NCBI GenBank assembly: GCA_037127255.1
Contig: JBANSL010000014.1
Coordinates: 70,601,646-70,665,645 of the forward strand
Length of the DNA stretch: 64,000 nucleotides
Direction: 5' to 3'
Origin: Persicaria tinctoria
Lineage: Eukaryota > Streptophyta > Magnoliopsida > Caryophyllales > Polygonaceae
Made by a program: the position numbers and the translations under genes. The first letter of the stretch is position 1. Each line of letters opens with the position of its first letter. Below the pieces are notes generated by a model. It was not told the origin of the DNA, searched no databases, and was given only the letters and a program-made list of their open reading frames with translations. Below are positions 53,908 through 64,000 of the stretch, piece after piece.

Positions 53908-55018
53908 AAAAGGCAAAGAAATCCAAGTGAAATGAGTAGGACTTTTAAAGTGTACTTGAATTTCACATTGTTGGGTAGCTTATATATCAAAGTAATCTAG
54001 TGTATGAGTCGCAGCTAAAAAGAAGGCAAACCAAATAACCACATTATTTCTGATGGAGATTTATAGTACCTTGAGTTTGTTAGATAATTTTTTTCTGGTC
54101 GTGCTAGGGGCTTTAATGAACACATGGTGCAAGAGGGAAATGCTAAAATCTTCACATTTGGTTCGTACAGACTTGGGGTATGGACAATCAGTTGTGTTTT
54201 TATTCTTCCTTTTCTAATAGTATCACATAAGTTGTGGTTATTTCTTGATTTACACATTTTAATAGATTATTGAGATTAAAAAGATGTTATTAAGCCTTAT
54301 TGGCTTAGTGGAAGGTTGAATGAATAGAATTACAAAGTAAAAGCAAGTTTTCTTCCACTGACAGTGGCAAACAGGTTGATGACTCATTGACTCTTTAAAA
54401 TTGTCCCTGATGTATAGATATATTTGTGATGCTATTATATTGGAAGAACTATGATTTGGTTCTTCATTCTCTTCTTCCATGAGTAAAATGATTTATAGCC
54501 TACAATGCCATTGTTTATGAGGGTACAAATAACGTACTTTAGTTCTCATGTAATTTGCCTACAATTCCATATATTCAACATTTGTGTTTAATTCTCATGT
54601 AATGTCTTTTGCTGACATGTATTAGAACTTGTATCTTTTGAACTTGTGTTTAATTCTCATGTAACATATAACCATAGATAGTCTATACGAGATTTGAACT
54701 TGTATCATCTAAAACGCATTGGTTGATTAATTTTAAAAATAATTTTAAAAATCTCGTGCATGGCGCACGGGGTATAAGTTAGTTTTTATTAATTAGATTT
54801 TTTATCTCCTAAATGTCCATTAATATTTTTAAAAAAAAACTAACAAATATCCTCGTATAAGCCATAAGGTATAGGCATGTGTTCTCTCGCCTAATTGCAT
54901 AAAGGTTTCAACCCTTTATTTCGAGGTCCGATTTAAGAAAATAGGATATAATTTTATACAATTTCTGTTCACGTGCTCGGAGTACCAATTAGTTCAATTT
55001 ACTGAAATGGTTATAAAG
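53908..55018. other. AT-rich DNA, tRNA-like remnant at about 54677-54705
   Basis: TAGTCTATACGAGATTTGAACTTG is, on the minus strand, the T-arm and acceptor part of the tRNA-like family. The rest of that unit is missing. The decayed Helitron-like end at 54753-54782 follows. No gene is supported. Confidence 0.45.
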
Positions 55019-55310
55019 AAATATAAGATAAAAGCATATGATATAAGGTCTTGTTATATGCGCAACCAAAACGTATGAAATTTTGGTAGGTTGTATGAGA
55101 TAGAGGGTTACATTTCCAAGAACACCATACACTAATTAACTAAGCTGAGTAGTGCTCAACTTAAAATCAATTAACAATAGGAGGAGAGTAACCCACCATC
55201 TTTTATATTTTGGAAATGTAACCCTCTATCTCATACAACCTACCAAAATTTCATACGTTTTGGTTGTGCATATAACAAGACCTTATATCATATGCTTTTA
55301 TCTTATATTT
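55019..55310. repeat. Near-perfect 100-bp inverted repeat (hairpin)
   Basis: Arm 55019-55118 and arm 55211-55310 are complementary over 100 bases. The only difference I see is one G facing T, which would be a G.U pair in RNA. The loop is 92 nt. The arms contain GCATATGATATAAGGTCTTG and CCTCTATCTCATACAACC words. It has no coding sequence and no terminal features of known MITEs that I can identify. Confidence 0.88.
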
Positions 55311-55324
55311 CATACGTTTTGGTT

Positions 55325-55354
55325 ATATATATATATATAGAGAGAGAGAGAGAA
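55325..55354. repeat. (TA)n(GA)n microsatellite
   Basis: TATATATATATATATAG followed by AGAGAGAGAGAG. Simple sequence. Confidence 0.85.
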
Positions 55355-55474
55355 TTGATCAAATGTTTACAAGCCTTATTGTATTTTGTGTTAACAAATA
55401 TAGACCATTGATTGAGGGTAAATGAAAGGCTAAGATTAATTGTTAGTTTTTCTAATTTATAAATAAAAAAATAA

Positions 55475-55960
55475 ATGGGTCCCAGTAAAACTTTCCACAC
55501 CCACGTATCCAGTGCGTGTAGCCACTCCCTAATCCATTTTTTTTTTAAGAACCCTAACCACTCTCAAATCTCCCATCACACAACCGTACAAATTAGAGAG
55601 AGAATTTGGCGGCCGACGATGGTATCCGGCGTAACCGGCGAAGGCGGAGCCGTGTGAGGTGCGGTGATGGTGGAGCCGTCTGCGGTGCGATGATGGCGCT
55701 TCGCCTCTCTCTCCTTGCCTCGCCTCCCCCAGGCTCCTCTCCCTCTCCTCTTTTTTCAAGTTCGATCCGGTCGCTCATGTCGGCGCTCTTGATGACGACA
55801 CGCTTGCCGGAGGACGCCGCACCGTCGTCTTCGCCTCCGCCGCTGCTGCTGCAATGGCTCCGCTGCCCCGCCCCGTCTTCGGCTCCGCTGCAATGGTTGA
55901 TAACTTCCTCTATCTTCAAGTCATTTTTTTTTCCTTTTCTTCTTTGTTGAATCAACATTT
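55475..55960. other. GC-rich gene-like block, not identified
   Basis: Gene-leader-like start (AACCCTAACC near 55550), then GC-rich sequence open on both strands (55606-55950 + and 55593-55958 -) without a known domain. It resembles the GC-rich blocks carried by other elements of this window. Confidence 0.3.
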
Positions 55961-56023
55961 TTGTCTTTGAATTTCAGGTTTTTTTTTTTTGAATCAACAT
56001 TTTTGTCTTTGTATTCAACAACT

Positions 56024-56500
56024 TCATAGTTTATATTCGGTGATAATAAGCAATTATTCGGTGGAATTCATATGATTGTTCTATTAATCTCATGTTCATA
56101 GTCATTATTCGACAAGTTCATAGTTTCTATTCGGTAATAATAAGGAATTATTCGGTGATAGTAAGGAATTATTCGACAAGTTCACAGTTTCTATTCGGTA
56201 ATAATAAGGAATTATTCGGTGATAGTAAAGAATTATTCATATGTATGTGGTTAATTAGAGGTGGAAATCAAGAATTACATTTATATATTCTTTTAACCTA
56301 GCGAATAATTACTGTCAACTTGGCGAATAATTACTATCAGCCTAGCGAATAGTTGAAAAATTGACCAACCCTTTTGCTATTATTGATAACTCATATTTAT
56401 AGACGAATAATAACAATCAATTTAGAGAATAATTACTATTATCCTAGCGAATATTTAGTATTATCCTAGCGAATATTTTCATCGAACGCATAGTGGAAGC
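56024..56500 (+). repeat. TTATTCGGTGATAATAAG-type repeats
   Basis: A 64-bp unit starting GACAAGTTCATAGTTTCTAT is tandemly repeated at 56111 and 56175. Shorter relatives lie at 56024 and, with CCTAGCGAATA words in inverse style, at 56290-56480. Confidence 0.7.
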
Positions 56501-56717
56501 AAAATCTCCTCATCCCCACAAAAAAAAACGCTACCTAAAAAAATCAACGCACGCGCTTCCTCTACAGCAAGTTGGCTCTTAAAGTGGTGGGACATACTCT
56601 TTTTTATTTAAATAAAAAGGGAAAGTCTCAATTAATCTCACCCATTCATTTCTAATCAATCAATGACCTATATTTATTAACACAAAACACAATAAGGGGT
56701 GTAAACACCTGACCCAA

Positions 56718-56719
<2 letters not shown>

Positions 56720-56764
<45 letters not shown>
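56720..56764. repeat. (AT)n microsatellite
   Basis: About 22 uninterrupted TA units. Confidence 0.95.
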
Positions 56765-56767
<3 letters not shown>

Positions 56768-57622
56768 TTGGATACATTTTGTATTTGCACGATTATTCAC
56801 TGGTTTTCTAGTGATAAGATTTTTTAGTCTAAATGAAAGTTTGTCGACACGGAAAGTCATTATCGGTAAAATTGAGAGTCATCTTACCTGTACCGGTTTC
56901 CTGTGTCAGCAAATTTTTTTCGGGCTAAAAAATTTTATCAATACCAACAACCGACGAGTTCAGCGTGTGTTTTACAAAAAGAAACCGTGTAGATAGTAAG
57001 TCTGATGATATATCCATCAAACTAGTACCTTAAAAGCATTTAAAAATAAAAAGAAAACTCCTTTATAAAATTCATCAAATTTTGGTACAACAAACTCAAG
57101 TATCCAAAAGTGATCTACAATTTGTTCATATATCGTTTATTGATTAATCTGATTACCGCTTGTTAATCAATTCTATGTTGTTTATACATAAAAATAGCAA
57201 CAGTGAAACAATATAAAACACATTAAGAATCTTTTTAGTGTGGAGGAATGTCAATGAGAACCAAAAGAATCACATATTGAGAATTAAACATAATAAATCT
57301 TAATATATAAGTCAATGTGTTACCTTTCTATTGTCAATTAATTTCATAATAAACCTCAATCGACTTATATATGAACTAAATTAGTGCACACCACCTACAT
57401 AATTATATATATAAGTATTTTTAGATCATACATATTTTGGATAATTGAATTTATTTATTTTTCATTGGATTTTAGGGATTAGTAGATATCAAAGATTTTC
57501 ACTTACGACTTACATGAACTTGTGAGGTGTGACCCACTTAATAGACCAAATAACATCCCAACTATAATAACGACCACTCGTTAACTATAATGGTGGGTAC
57601 CCACCCCCTCAATCTCTCAATC
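56765..57622. other. AT-rich intergenic DNA
   Basis: No supported gene. The right part should hold the 3' UTR of the FAF gene. Confidence 0.5.
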
Positions 57623-58351
57623 TCATAGACTCGCAGACAGCTCCACCAAATTTCCAACTTTACCCTCCACATTCTCAAAATTCCCCTCCATATCCTCTCC
57701 CCTGTTTCCGTCGTCTTCCTCAGAGCGGTCTTCAAAGGAAAGACGGAGCCTCCCGTTCGCTCTCTCGGCCTTGAAACAAGCCACCGGAGAGTCAACCTCA
57801 ACCGCCCTCAACACCAGCCTCCCGCCTTCTCTATGAGACCTGAAATGGACCCCGCCGATCAACGGCATTGGCAGCGGTAATCGGGCCCCGCCTCGAGCAA
57901 TACACCTCCTCCTCGCCGTTGCGAGCGCGAATCCCCCGCAATCTTGATTCCTCGACGGCTCTCCGGACGGGAAATCGTCGCCGGTATCGCTACCGGTCTC
58001 GCACCCGAGGCTTTCGGTGCACATCTCGAGGCTCCTCTCGCTTAGGAGCGATTCGGATCGCTTCGCGAGAGGGTGAATGTAGACGGCGGCTTCGCTGGCG
58101 GTGGCAGCGGTCGTCGTGGTGGCGGGGAGAGAGAGGAGAGATTCCCAACCAGCCTTTTCGGCATTGGAGGTGTTCTCATTCTCGGAATTGCGATCTGTTT
58201 TGTGGTCTGAAACAGATTGGGGGAAAATTGAGGCGGTAGGAGTGAGTTTAAGCCTGAGAAGTTGGGGTTCTACGAACGCGGCCGGTTCGAGGTAAGATGG
58301 GAGGCCATGGCAAACACTTGTTGTCATTGCGATTTTCGCCTTCGAATACAA
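57623..58351 (-). CDS. FANTASTIC FOUR (FAF)-like protein, single exon, 242 aa
   Basis: Plant-specific FAF proteins influence shoot meristem size through the WUSCHEL/CLAVATA circuit. The N-terminal motif SVCHGLPSYLEP and LLRLKLTP are typical. IHPLAKRSESLLSERSLEMC followed by TESLGCETGSDTGDD matches the family's conserved middle block. The FAF domain at about residues 158-210 reads LPLPMPLIGGVHFRSHREGG, then RLVLRAVEV and FKAERANGRLRLSF. The C-terminus is acidic (EEDDGNRGEDMEGN). No intron is needed, as usual for FAF genes. The true start may be the second Met (codon 9, MTTSVCHGL, at 58327), since related proteins begin close to the CHGL motif. The overlapping plus-strand frame at 57868-58239 is a shadow. 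Confidence 0.88.
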   Translation of the reverse strand: MYSKAKIAMTTSVCHGLPSYLEPAAFVEPQLLRLKLTPTASIFPQSVSDHKTDRNSENENTSNAEKAGWESLLSLPATTTTAATASEAAVYIHPLAKRSESLLSERSLEMCTESLGCETGSDTGDDFPSGEPSRNQDCGGFALATARRRCIARGGARLPLPMPLIGGVHFRSHREGGRLVLRAVEVDSPVACFKAERANGRLRLSFEDRSEEDDGNRGEDMEGNFENVEGKVGNLVELSASL

Positions 58352-58440
58352 GGGACTCTGTGTTTTAACTGGTAAGGTCGATGGAGAAGAGATTGATTGG
58401 AGGAGGTAGTGCTATGAAGAAAGTGAAAGCAATGGCCTCA

Positions 58441-58447
58441 ATTTATA
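58441..58447 (-). promoter_or_regulatory. TATA box of the FAF-like gene
   Basis: On the minus strand CCTATAAATTG lies about 90 bp upstream of the first ATG (58351) and 114 bp upstream of the second. This is a suitable distance for a short leader. Confidence 0.6.
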
Positions 58448-58659
58448 GGCGTTTCCCATCTTTAAACCGAAGAGGACAAGACAACCAAATTTAAAGATTA
58501 TTTACCGAAAATAATCCATATTTTTGGAGAGTGGAAAATATAACCCTATAAGGAAATTTTGACATTTGTTTTACAGATCATATAATATTCGATCAATTTT
58601 TCATCATTGCCACACTTTTTTTCGAATGAGTACTGAATAGGCAATCCACTATGCACTCT

Positions 58660-58860
58660 CGTCCCAATCAGGATGGCCCAATGGTGTGAAGGGGGAGTAA
58701 GGAAGTCCTAGGTTCGATCGTGCCTCTACCCTTTTTCTTGGGTGAAAATCCAAAGTTCCCTACGTACTATTGGATGAAGCCGGTCGGCGTAAGCCGGTTC
58801 AAATCCTGCTGCATGGATCTTGCTGGTTGAGTTACGTACTCGAAGTTTGCTACCAAATAT
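58660..58860 (+). mobile_element. tRNA-related SINE candidate
   Basis: GGATGGCCCAATGGTGTGAA looks like an A box and AGGTTCGATCG like a B box about 37 bp later, the spacing of a tRNA-derived Pol III promoter. A body of about 130 bp follows, with a second B-like word GGTTCAAATCC. The type resembles plant tRNA-headed SINEs. No target duplication is clear. Confidence 0.5.
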
Positions 58861-58865
58861 GGGGA

Positions 58866-60139
58866 TTTTCTCGTCTTTAAAAAAATACTCATATATAGCT
58901 AATTTTATAGAGGTAAATTTGAGTCATAAAAGAAGCCATTATGAATTAAGTTTATAAACCTGCATGGAAAACGGAGCCTCTTTACTAAAAATGTAGTTAT
59001 AGTTTTTTTTATAGATAAATTATAAAAATAAAATAAAATAATTCAAGTTAATTTACCTTTGCGATTTTATAGCACTATATATACTTATTTGTTGAGGGTC
59101 ATTAAATTACTTTTTTGATGGTATAAAAAAAATGTAAATTTGTTAAGAGGGAAATAAAGTCAAAAAGTGTAGTTTTTACTTATTTAGTGAGGGTCATTAA
59201 ATTACTTATGAAACTTACCATTCTTAGCATGCAATATATAGAAAATTTATCCAAACAAAATATTATATTTATATTCAAATAAAGATTTGAAAGCCGTATA
59301 AATATGTCATTAATGTTTGCTTGCTTCTATTCGAAAACCGCATATTTTGCATTACTGGCGATCGAAAAGGCGTCAACACATGCCAATTAGTCCTCTTAGA
59401 CTTGCTGTTCTCACTTGGAACTTAAAATGGAAGAGCTCATGTAACATGGATAAAACATTCTTATTATATTTAATGTGTGACAGAAATGTTACAAAGTAAT
59501 CCCACATAATACTTTCATTATATTTTCTCATGACTCTGTCGATCGAATATAAAGCTCTCGACAACTGCTCCTTGGGCCTAACTCAAGAGCGGACTAAAAC
59601 ATGCCTTTCTCTTAACAACAAGTTAGCTAGAAAGACATGCCAAACTTAAATAAGAGATCAATTTAAAATGTGCTGAATCCTCTACAAAAATCTGATAACC
59701 GAACACACCCTTAATTATAATTAATAACTTGAATTCCAAAAGTGCAGCGAAAAAGGTTGATTTCCATATATAAGTTGTGATAGCATCAAAAGAAGAACGT
59801 GGATTTTGTGTCACCAAAAGAAGAATAAAAGTTGGGGGATAGGTAGGGGTGGATTCAAGGTTTGGTCGCCCTATCTCTTTTTAACTTGTAGCCATGATGC
59901 ATAGTAGTATACATATTAATGCGTTAATTCAGTGCACCTTGTATTAATTATTCGGAGTTTAATCAATTAATTCTAACTGTATTTGTTGAACAAACATGGA
60001 ATCTCGTAGAAGCTAATTAATGTTCCTCCATTAACTTTGTAAAAAAAAAGAATCTTTTACTTCGTCGGCTGTATACTTGCATTGTATCGGCCAACAAATT
60101 CAGAGCCACTCTAAATTTTGTGTCACCAAATTTAGAGCT
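58866..60139. other. AT-rich intergenic DNA
   Basis: TTTAGTGAGGGTCATTAAATTACTT at about 59179 partly repeats 59092-59116. No gene is supported. Confidence 0.5.
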
Positions 60140-60585
60140 TGTGATGCAGGGTTGTATACACGGGTGTTTGTGTGCTAATAGTCTGACATATAAGTCGAGT
60201 GAGATTACATTTTAAAACTAATTGGTAATATAATGAGCAACTCACCAGTTTATAGACTAATGATTGTTTAGTTCATATTTTCAAAATGTGGAATTATCTG
60301 GTGTCTTCGATTACATTAATTTCTCAATCCGTCTCGCAAGTGCAACTATGGTTGTTTCCTAAGCTAGCTCGGGATTGAGAATCGGACCGTTTGGCTTTAC
60401 TGTTCTGATACCATACTAAAGTCCATTAAAACTCATGATCGGAGACCGTGTACGTGCACGGGCGCTTGTGCACTAACAACATAGCACATAAATCGGGTGA
60501 AGTTCTATTATAAAACTAATTGGTAATAAGAGAAGTAGTCCACAATTATATATTAATGCTTGTTTAGTTCATATTTTAGGGACTC
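60140..60585. repeat. Two diverged direct repeats (about 145 bp, offset about 295 bp)
   Basis: Both units share a CGGGxGxTTGTG word, a CATATAAxTCGxGTGA-like word, AAAACTAATTGGTAATA and GxTTGTTTAGTTCATATTTT. They start near 60145 and 60437. They resemble parts of an LTR or leader, but the element is not identifiable. Confidence 0.5.
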
Positions 60586-60589
60586 TTTA

Positions 60590-61680
60590 ATTGCTTCATA
60601 TCTCTCAATACGTTAGGTAAAGTTAATAGCTTTTCGGAGCTTGTGTTAATACATATTTGTACATTGCTAGCAAACAATGTACAAAGATGGGTTCGATTTG
60701 GCTCCTTTATGCTATCGCTAAACAATCCGTGTTCAGTACGTGTTTAATTGTATGTACGAGTTACCTTTTCGAATACTCGAGGGAAATGGGTTGAGATCGA
60801 TCACGAGATTGGTGTGTTATTTTATTTTGATCGAAGAAGGTGGCTAGAAGCCACAGCTAAGTAGCTGCAGCCTTCCCCTCGTCCAGGTGTTGGTATTTTG
60901 AGCACATCGTTTTGCCTTGTTTTTGGTATAAAGCAAACAGTTGTACAAACTAAACTAGCCTTGATATAAACTAACATATCTATTGGAAAAGATATTCTTT
61001 TTTGACCGCTACTTAATTAAAGGTTGATTAAATGAATGTGTACCTCAACTTACAACGATTAAAAGGTGTACAAGTTGAGAGTTGCTACTTTACACCATAT
61101 ATGTTTTCACTCATTCAAAAAGATCACTATACCTTAGGGTTCTAATAGGTGGAGGAGTGTATGTTCCTTCTTCTTCTGGTAAAAGCAAATAACATCACTT
61201 TCTTTAATCCATATTTTAAGTGGTTTTACGTAGGACGTCTATTTCTGTTATATATATATATATAAGACTTCGTTCACCATGTACTAATCAAGTCAAACAC
61301 ACAAACAATGACGGAGCCAAGGGCTAATGGGTCATGTGCCTCCCTTCTTATTTGATTAACTATCTAAGTGTATTCTCCTCGTCGAAAGCTAGCTTCGTTT
61401 TGATATATAATACGCCTTAATCTGAGATTTGAGTAAAAAGTACGTTATGAACGTTTAAAAATTGAATGTATATTAATCACTTTAATTTTATTTCAAAGAC
61501 TATAATGTTTTTTTTTATATTTTACTTAAATTAACATTCACATACTATAATTCATCCCGAGAGTTTCGAAATGAGAGGTTATATCAATCATTTCGACAAT
61601 TAGTTAAGAAGTTAATTATACTAGCTAGTTTAAAATTTTTATATCTAGTTATACATTATGTTAAGAGTGCAATAAGTTAC
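60590..61680. other. Intergenic, no supported gene
   Basis: AT-rich. A (TA)n stretch lies at about 61250-61263. Confidence 0.45.
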
Positions 61681-61688
61681 ATATAAAC

Positions 61689-62055
61689 TGGGTTGTTATT
61701 CGAGCCAAACGAGTCCAGTATAACTTGATTATATTTAGCTCATTTAGAGATGAGTTAAGTTCGAGTCGAGCCTATATTGAACTTAAACTCATACTCGACT
61801 TGATTAGTAAATGAACTAGCTCGAGCCGAGTTTTTTTTTCAAATATTATATAATATTACTTGCTCAAGAGTCAAGACATATAGTAACTTACAGAAATTTG
61901 GTAAATTTCACAAAATTCGCGCTATTTGAACTTAAATTGAGTCGAATTTTGAATCGAGCTTAAGAATGTGCCCATACTCAACTCATTTAGTAAATGATGC
62001 TCAAGCCGAGCTTTTATTGAGAAAACCCCGAGCTTCAGCTCATGTAACAACCCTA
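61689..62055. mobile_element. hAT-like MITE, same family as 16905-18427
   Basis: It begins TGGGTTGTTATTCGAGCC and, on the reverse complement of the right, TAGGGTTGTTACATGAGC. Flanks ATATAAAC (61681-61688) and ATGTTAAC (62056-62063) match at 6 of 8. The body has the same CGAGCC/GGCTCGA words as the 16.9-kb element. Confidence 0.7.
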
Positions 62056-62063
62056 ATGTTAAC

Positions 62064-62500
62064 TTAATGTTTATTGTATTGCGTCTCTATCTTTATTTAG
62101 TTAATTTTTTTCCCCGAATATTTCATTTATTTATTTATATTTCTTTTTTTTAACACAAAAAATATGATTGTGTGTTATCATAAACCGATGACATTTTATC
62201 CTAAAATATACTACTTTTTAAGATGTTATACTTTATGAGTTTCTTTTTTCGCAATCCAAACAAGTCCTAACTTCTTGTAGTTGAATGCTACAGTACATCA
62301 AAGATTAGCTCTGTAGTTCAGACGGTTAATGGTTATTAAATTTCACAAAATCACTTCTAAATTAAATCCATTTATAAAATCATTTTTTTAAATCACCCTT
62401 ACATTATTATTAATTTTTTTTTAAAAATCACCCAATTTAGACTTTCGTATAAAAAACACCCAGATATCTTTTTATACTTGAAAATTGTACACACAAAAAA
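62064..62500. other. AT-rich intergenic DNA
   Basis: No gene. The stretch at 62340-62470 has TTAAATCACCC/AAAATCACCC words that resemble the ends of small MULE-type MITEs, but no partner is visible. Confidence 0.4.
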
Positions 62501-62502
62501 TA

Positions 62503-62726
62503 CTCCCTCTGTTACGTTTTACTATCCACGCACGCTTTTTGAGGTGTTAAAAAACTGTATAAAATATTAACTTTTTAAATTTTTTTTTAAATAATTACAT
62601 ACTTATTACTATTAAGTATGAATTTATAAAAGCAAATGTAAAAAAAGTTATTATTTTATATAGTTTTTATCATTCTAAAAAAGCATGTATGAATAATAAA
62701 CGACATATTTTAATTAACAGAGGGTG
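62503..62726. mobile_element. Stowaway MITE (224 bp)
   Basis: It begins CTCCCTCTGTTACGTTTTAC and ends TTAACAGAGGGTG, with TA on both sides (62501-62502 and 62727-62728). The ends, TA duplication and size fit Tc1/mariner Stowaway elements. Confidence 0.8.
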
Positions 62727-62805
62727 TAGTTACTTCCTCAGGTCGGAAATAAACAATGTTTGACTTTTTACACGTAGTTTTATGAGCTAAAAACCACTTA
62801 TTGAA

Positions 62806-64000
62806 ATGTTAGGTAAACACAATTGTGTTGCTAAAGCATTTTGGATGGCCAGAGATTGGAGTCGTCAAAACCAAACCTATGATCTCAAACTCTACCTTAT
62901 AGGAGAAAGAGAGACACATGGACAACAATACAGTGCGCCCAATGCTTCTGAAGTGGTTGCACTGATTGTAGGGGATTTTCGACTGAATACTACATCAAGA
63001 GATATTGTACTACATAGCAAAACCTATGGCCCTCAGAGAATTTCAGAACAGCACCCACTATATATGGCATTGCAATACCTTCTATTGTTCCCTTTTGGAG
63101 AAGATGGATTCCACGAAAATATTCCATACTACAATAACACTGGCAGAAGGAAAACAAAAAGAGAGACGGTGACCATGAAGGAATACTATGCTTACAGAAT
63201 TCAACAAAGAGTTGATGAAGGAACAACCCTGATTAGGGGAGCTGGATTACTCCAACAATATGTGGCGGATGACTACACTTCAATGGAAGAGTAGAGATTA
63301 AAGTGGGTCAAGTACAATCAGGAGACCTTGCAGGCTAATGTATACCAACTCAAAATATCTGTGATGCGGTTACTAAAGGAGATACACATGCTACAACTAT
63401 TGGTAAAAAGGATAGTCCTTCCAGCATCTTTTACATGAAGTCCAAGATACATGATATAAAATTATCAAGATGCCATGGCTCTTTGTCGGGCGTTGGGAAA
63501 TTCAGACCTATTCATAACATTCACCGCCAACCCTAAATGGCTAGAAATCAATGAAATGCATTCTCAGATACCAGGACAAAAAGCAAACGATCGGCCAGAT
63601 GTGGAAGCAAGAACATTCAAGCTGAAGTTAACTCAACTCATGAAAGATATTGAAAAACATCAAATTTTTGGCGAACAAAAAGCAGGTGAGTCCATTGTCA
63701 TATGCTCTATTAGACCAGCAAAAATACCATTATCCACACAAATATTAACATAGCTTCCATTTTCCAATGTAGATGTGTATACAATTGAATTTCAAAAGCG
63801 TGGGTTACCACATGCACATATTTTAGTTTGGCTACAAGAATCGTCCAAATGCAAGACACCGGAAGAAATTGATGATATTATATGCGCTGAAATTCCATCC
63901 CATGAGAAGGATCCTATAGGTTTTAAGGTTGTCACTGAGTTGATGCTACATGGTCCATGTGGTGATGCCAACCCAAAATCCCCATTCATGAAAGATGTAG
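62806..64000 (+). pseudogene. Helitron Rep (helitron-like N) gene, decayed, runs off the right edge
   Basis: Part of the RepHel protein of autonomous plant Helitrons: the N-terminal Helitron-like domain and the start of the rolling-circle nuclease. 62806-63291 reads AFWMARDWSRQ, LKLYLIGERE, SEVVALIVGDF and LYMALQYLLLFPFGEDGF, with a TAG stop at 63292. After a frame change near 63395, 63475-63685 reads QDAMALCRALGNSDLFITFT and NPKWLEI...DRPDVEARTF. A GT-AG intron (63686-63772, 87 bp) joins to VYTIEFQKRGLPHAHILVWL, which carries the HUH nuclease motif (His-Ala-His at 63811-63819). The extreme N-terminus and 5' Helitron end are not seen. The stops and frameshift show this copy is inactive; the helicase would lie beyond the window. 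Confidence 0.88.

Larger units (their letters stand above)
49853..54782. mobile_element. Helitron-like ends around captured exon fragments
   Basis: At 49853, on the minus strand, a hairpin (CCATGCATAGCATGG) and CAAAACA are followed by CTAG and T, a good Helitron 3' end. At 54753-54782, on +, CTCGTGCATGGCGCACGGGG is followed by TATAAGTTAG, a similar but decayed end. In between are fragments of at least two genes with introns. I cannot find the TC 5' ends, so one element or two is open. Confidence 0.4.

Noticed and set aside
44919..54782. One 9.9-kb Helitron from the TC-type end at 44919 to the hairpin end near 54780
   Set aside because: Several independent elements with their own duplications lie between and the 3' end is not a clean CTRR; too speculative.
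57868..58239. 123-codon arginine-rich plus-strand frame
   Set aside because: Shadow of the FAF-like gene, which has clear family motifs on the other strand.
1..64000. CRISPR arrays, rRNA genes or bacterial-type operons
   Set aside because: None seen; tandem repeats here lack spacer structure and the gene style is plant nuclear.

Overview
The window is nuclear DNA of a flowering plant, most likely a eudicot. Intergenic DNA is AT-rich, genes have GT-AG introns and plant-specific products (a TT8/AN1-type bHLH, a FAF-domain protein), and most of the rest is plant transposable elements (Ty1/copia, LINE, MULE, hAT, Helitron, Stowaway). I see no prokaryotic operon, rRNA or CRISPR array. The species cannot be fixed from sequence alone.

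Three host genes look real and intact. (1) A bHLH regulator of the TT8/AN1 flavonoid type on + at 20137-25679, for which I reconstruct eight coding exons, one of only 15 nt, and 728 codons. (2) Tail to tail with it, on - at 26433-29310, a seven-exon gene of 282 codons resembling plant p31comet/MAD2L1BP. (3) A FANTASTIC FOUR-like single-exon gene on - at 57623-58351.

Layout. 0.7-1.55 kb: 5'-truncated LINE with target duplication and A-tail. 2.07-5.82 kb: Pack-MULE-like element with ~0.73 kb inverted arms and a captured SNF7/VPS32 fragment. 6.05-10.87 kb: intact, very young copia element. 11.3-15.8 kb: element carrying a nested foldback element whose two ends are tRNA-like. 16.2-18.7 kb: LINE remnant, then an hAT-like element split by a small MULE, then a Stowaway. 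19.4-29.4 kb: two genes. 30.7-35.2 kb: MITE split by a defective copia element. 36.9-39.2 kb: possible PIF-type element holding a MULE-type MITE and a small Helitron. 39.7-44.2 kb: palindromic ACGT-repeat element and duplicated LTR-like repeats. 45.2-49.6 kb: hAT MITE, then a 3.9 kb MULE with minisatellites. 49.85-54.8 kb: Helitron-like ends around exon fragments, including one of SOF1/DCAF13. 55.0-55.3 kb: near-perfect 100-bp hairpin. 57.6-58.4 kb: FAF gene. 58.4-62.8 kb: SINE-like, hAT and Stowaway elements. 62.8-64 kb: decayed Helitron Rep gene running off the right edge.

The most unusual theme is a family of tRNA-like sequences with Pol III A and B boxes. They sit at both ends, facing inward, of at least two inverted-repeat elements, and further copies lie near 48.5 and 54.7 kb. 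Everything comes from reading the sequence by eye; family assignments rest on remembered motifs and no database search was run.
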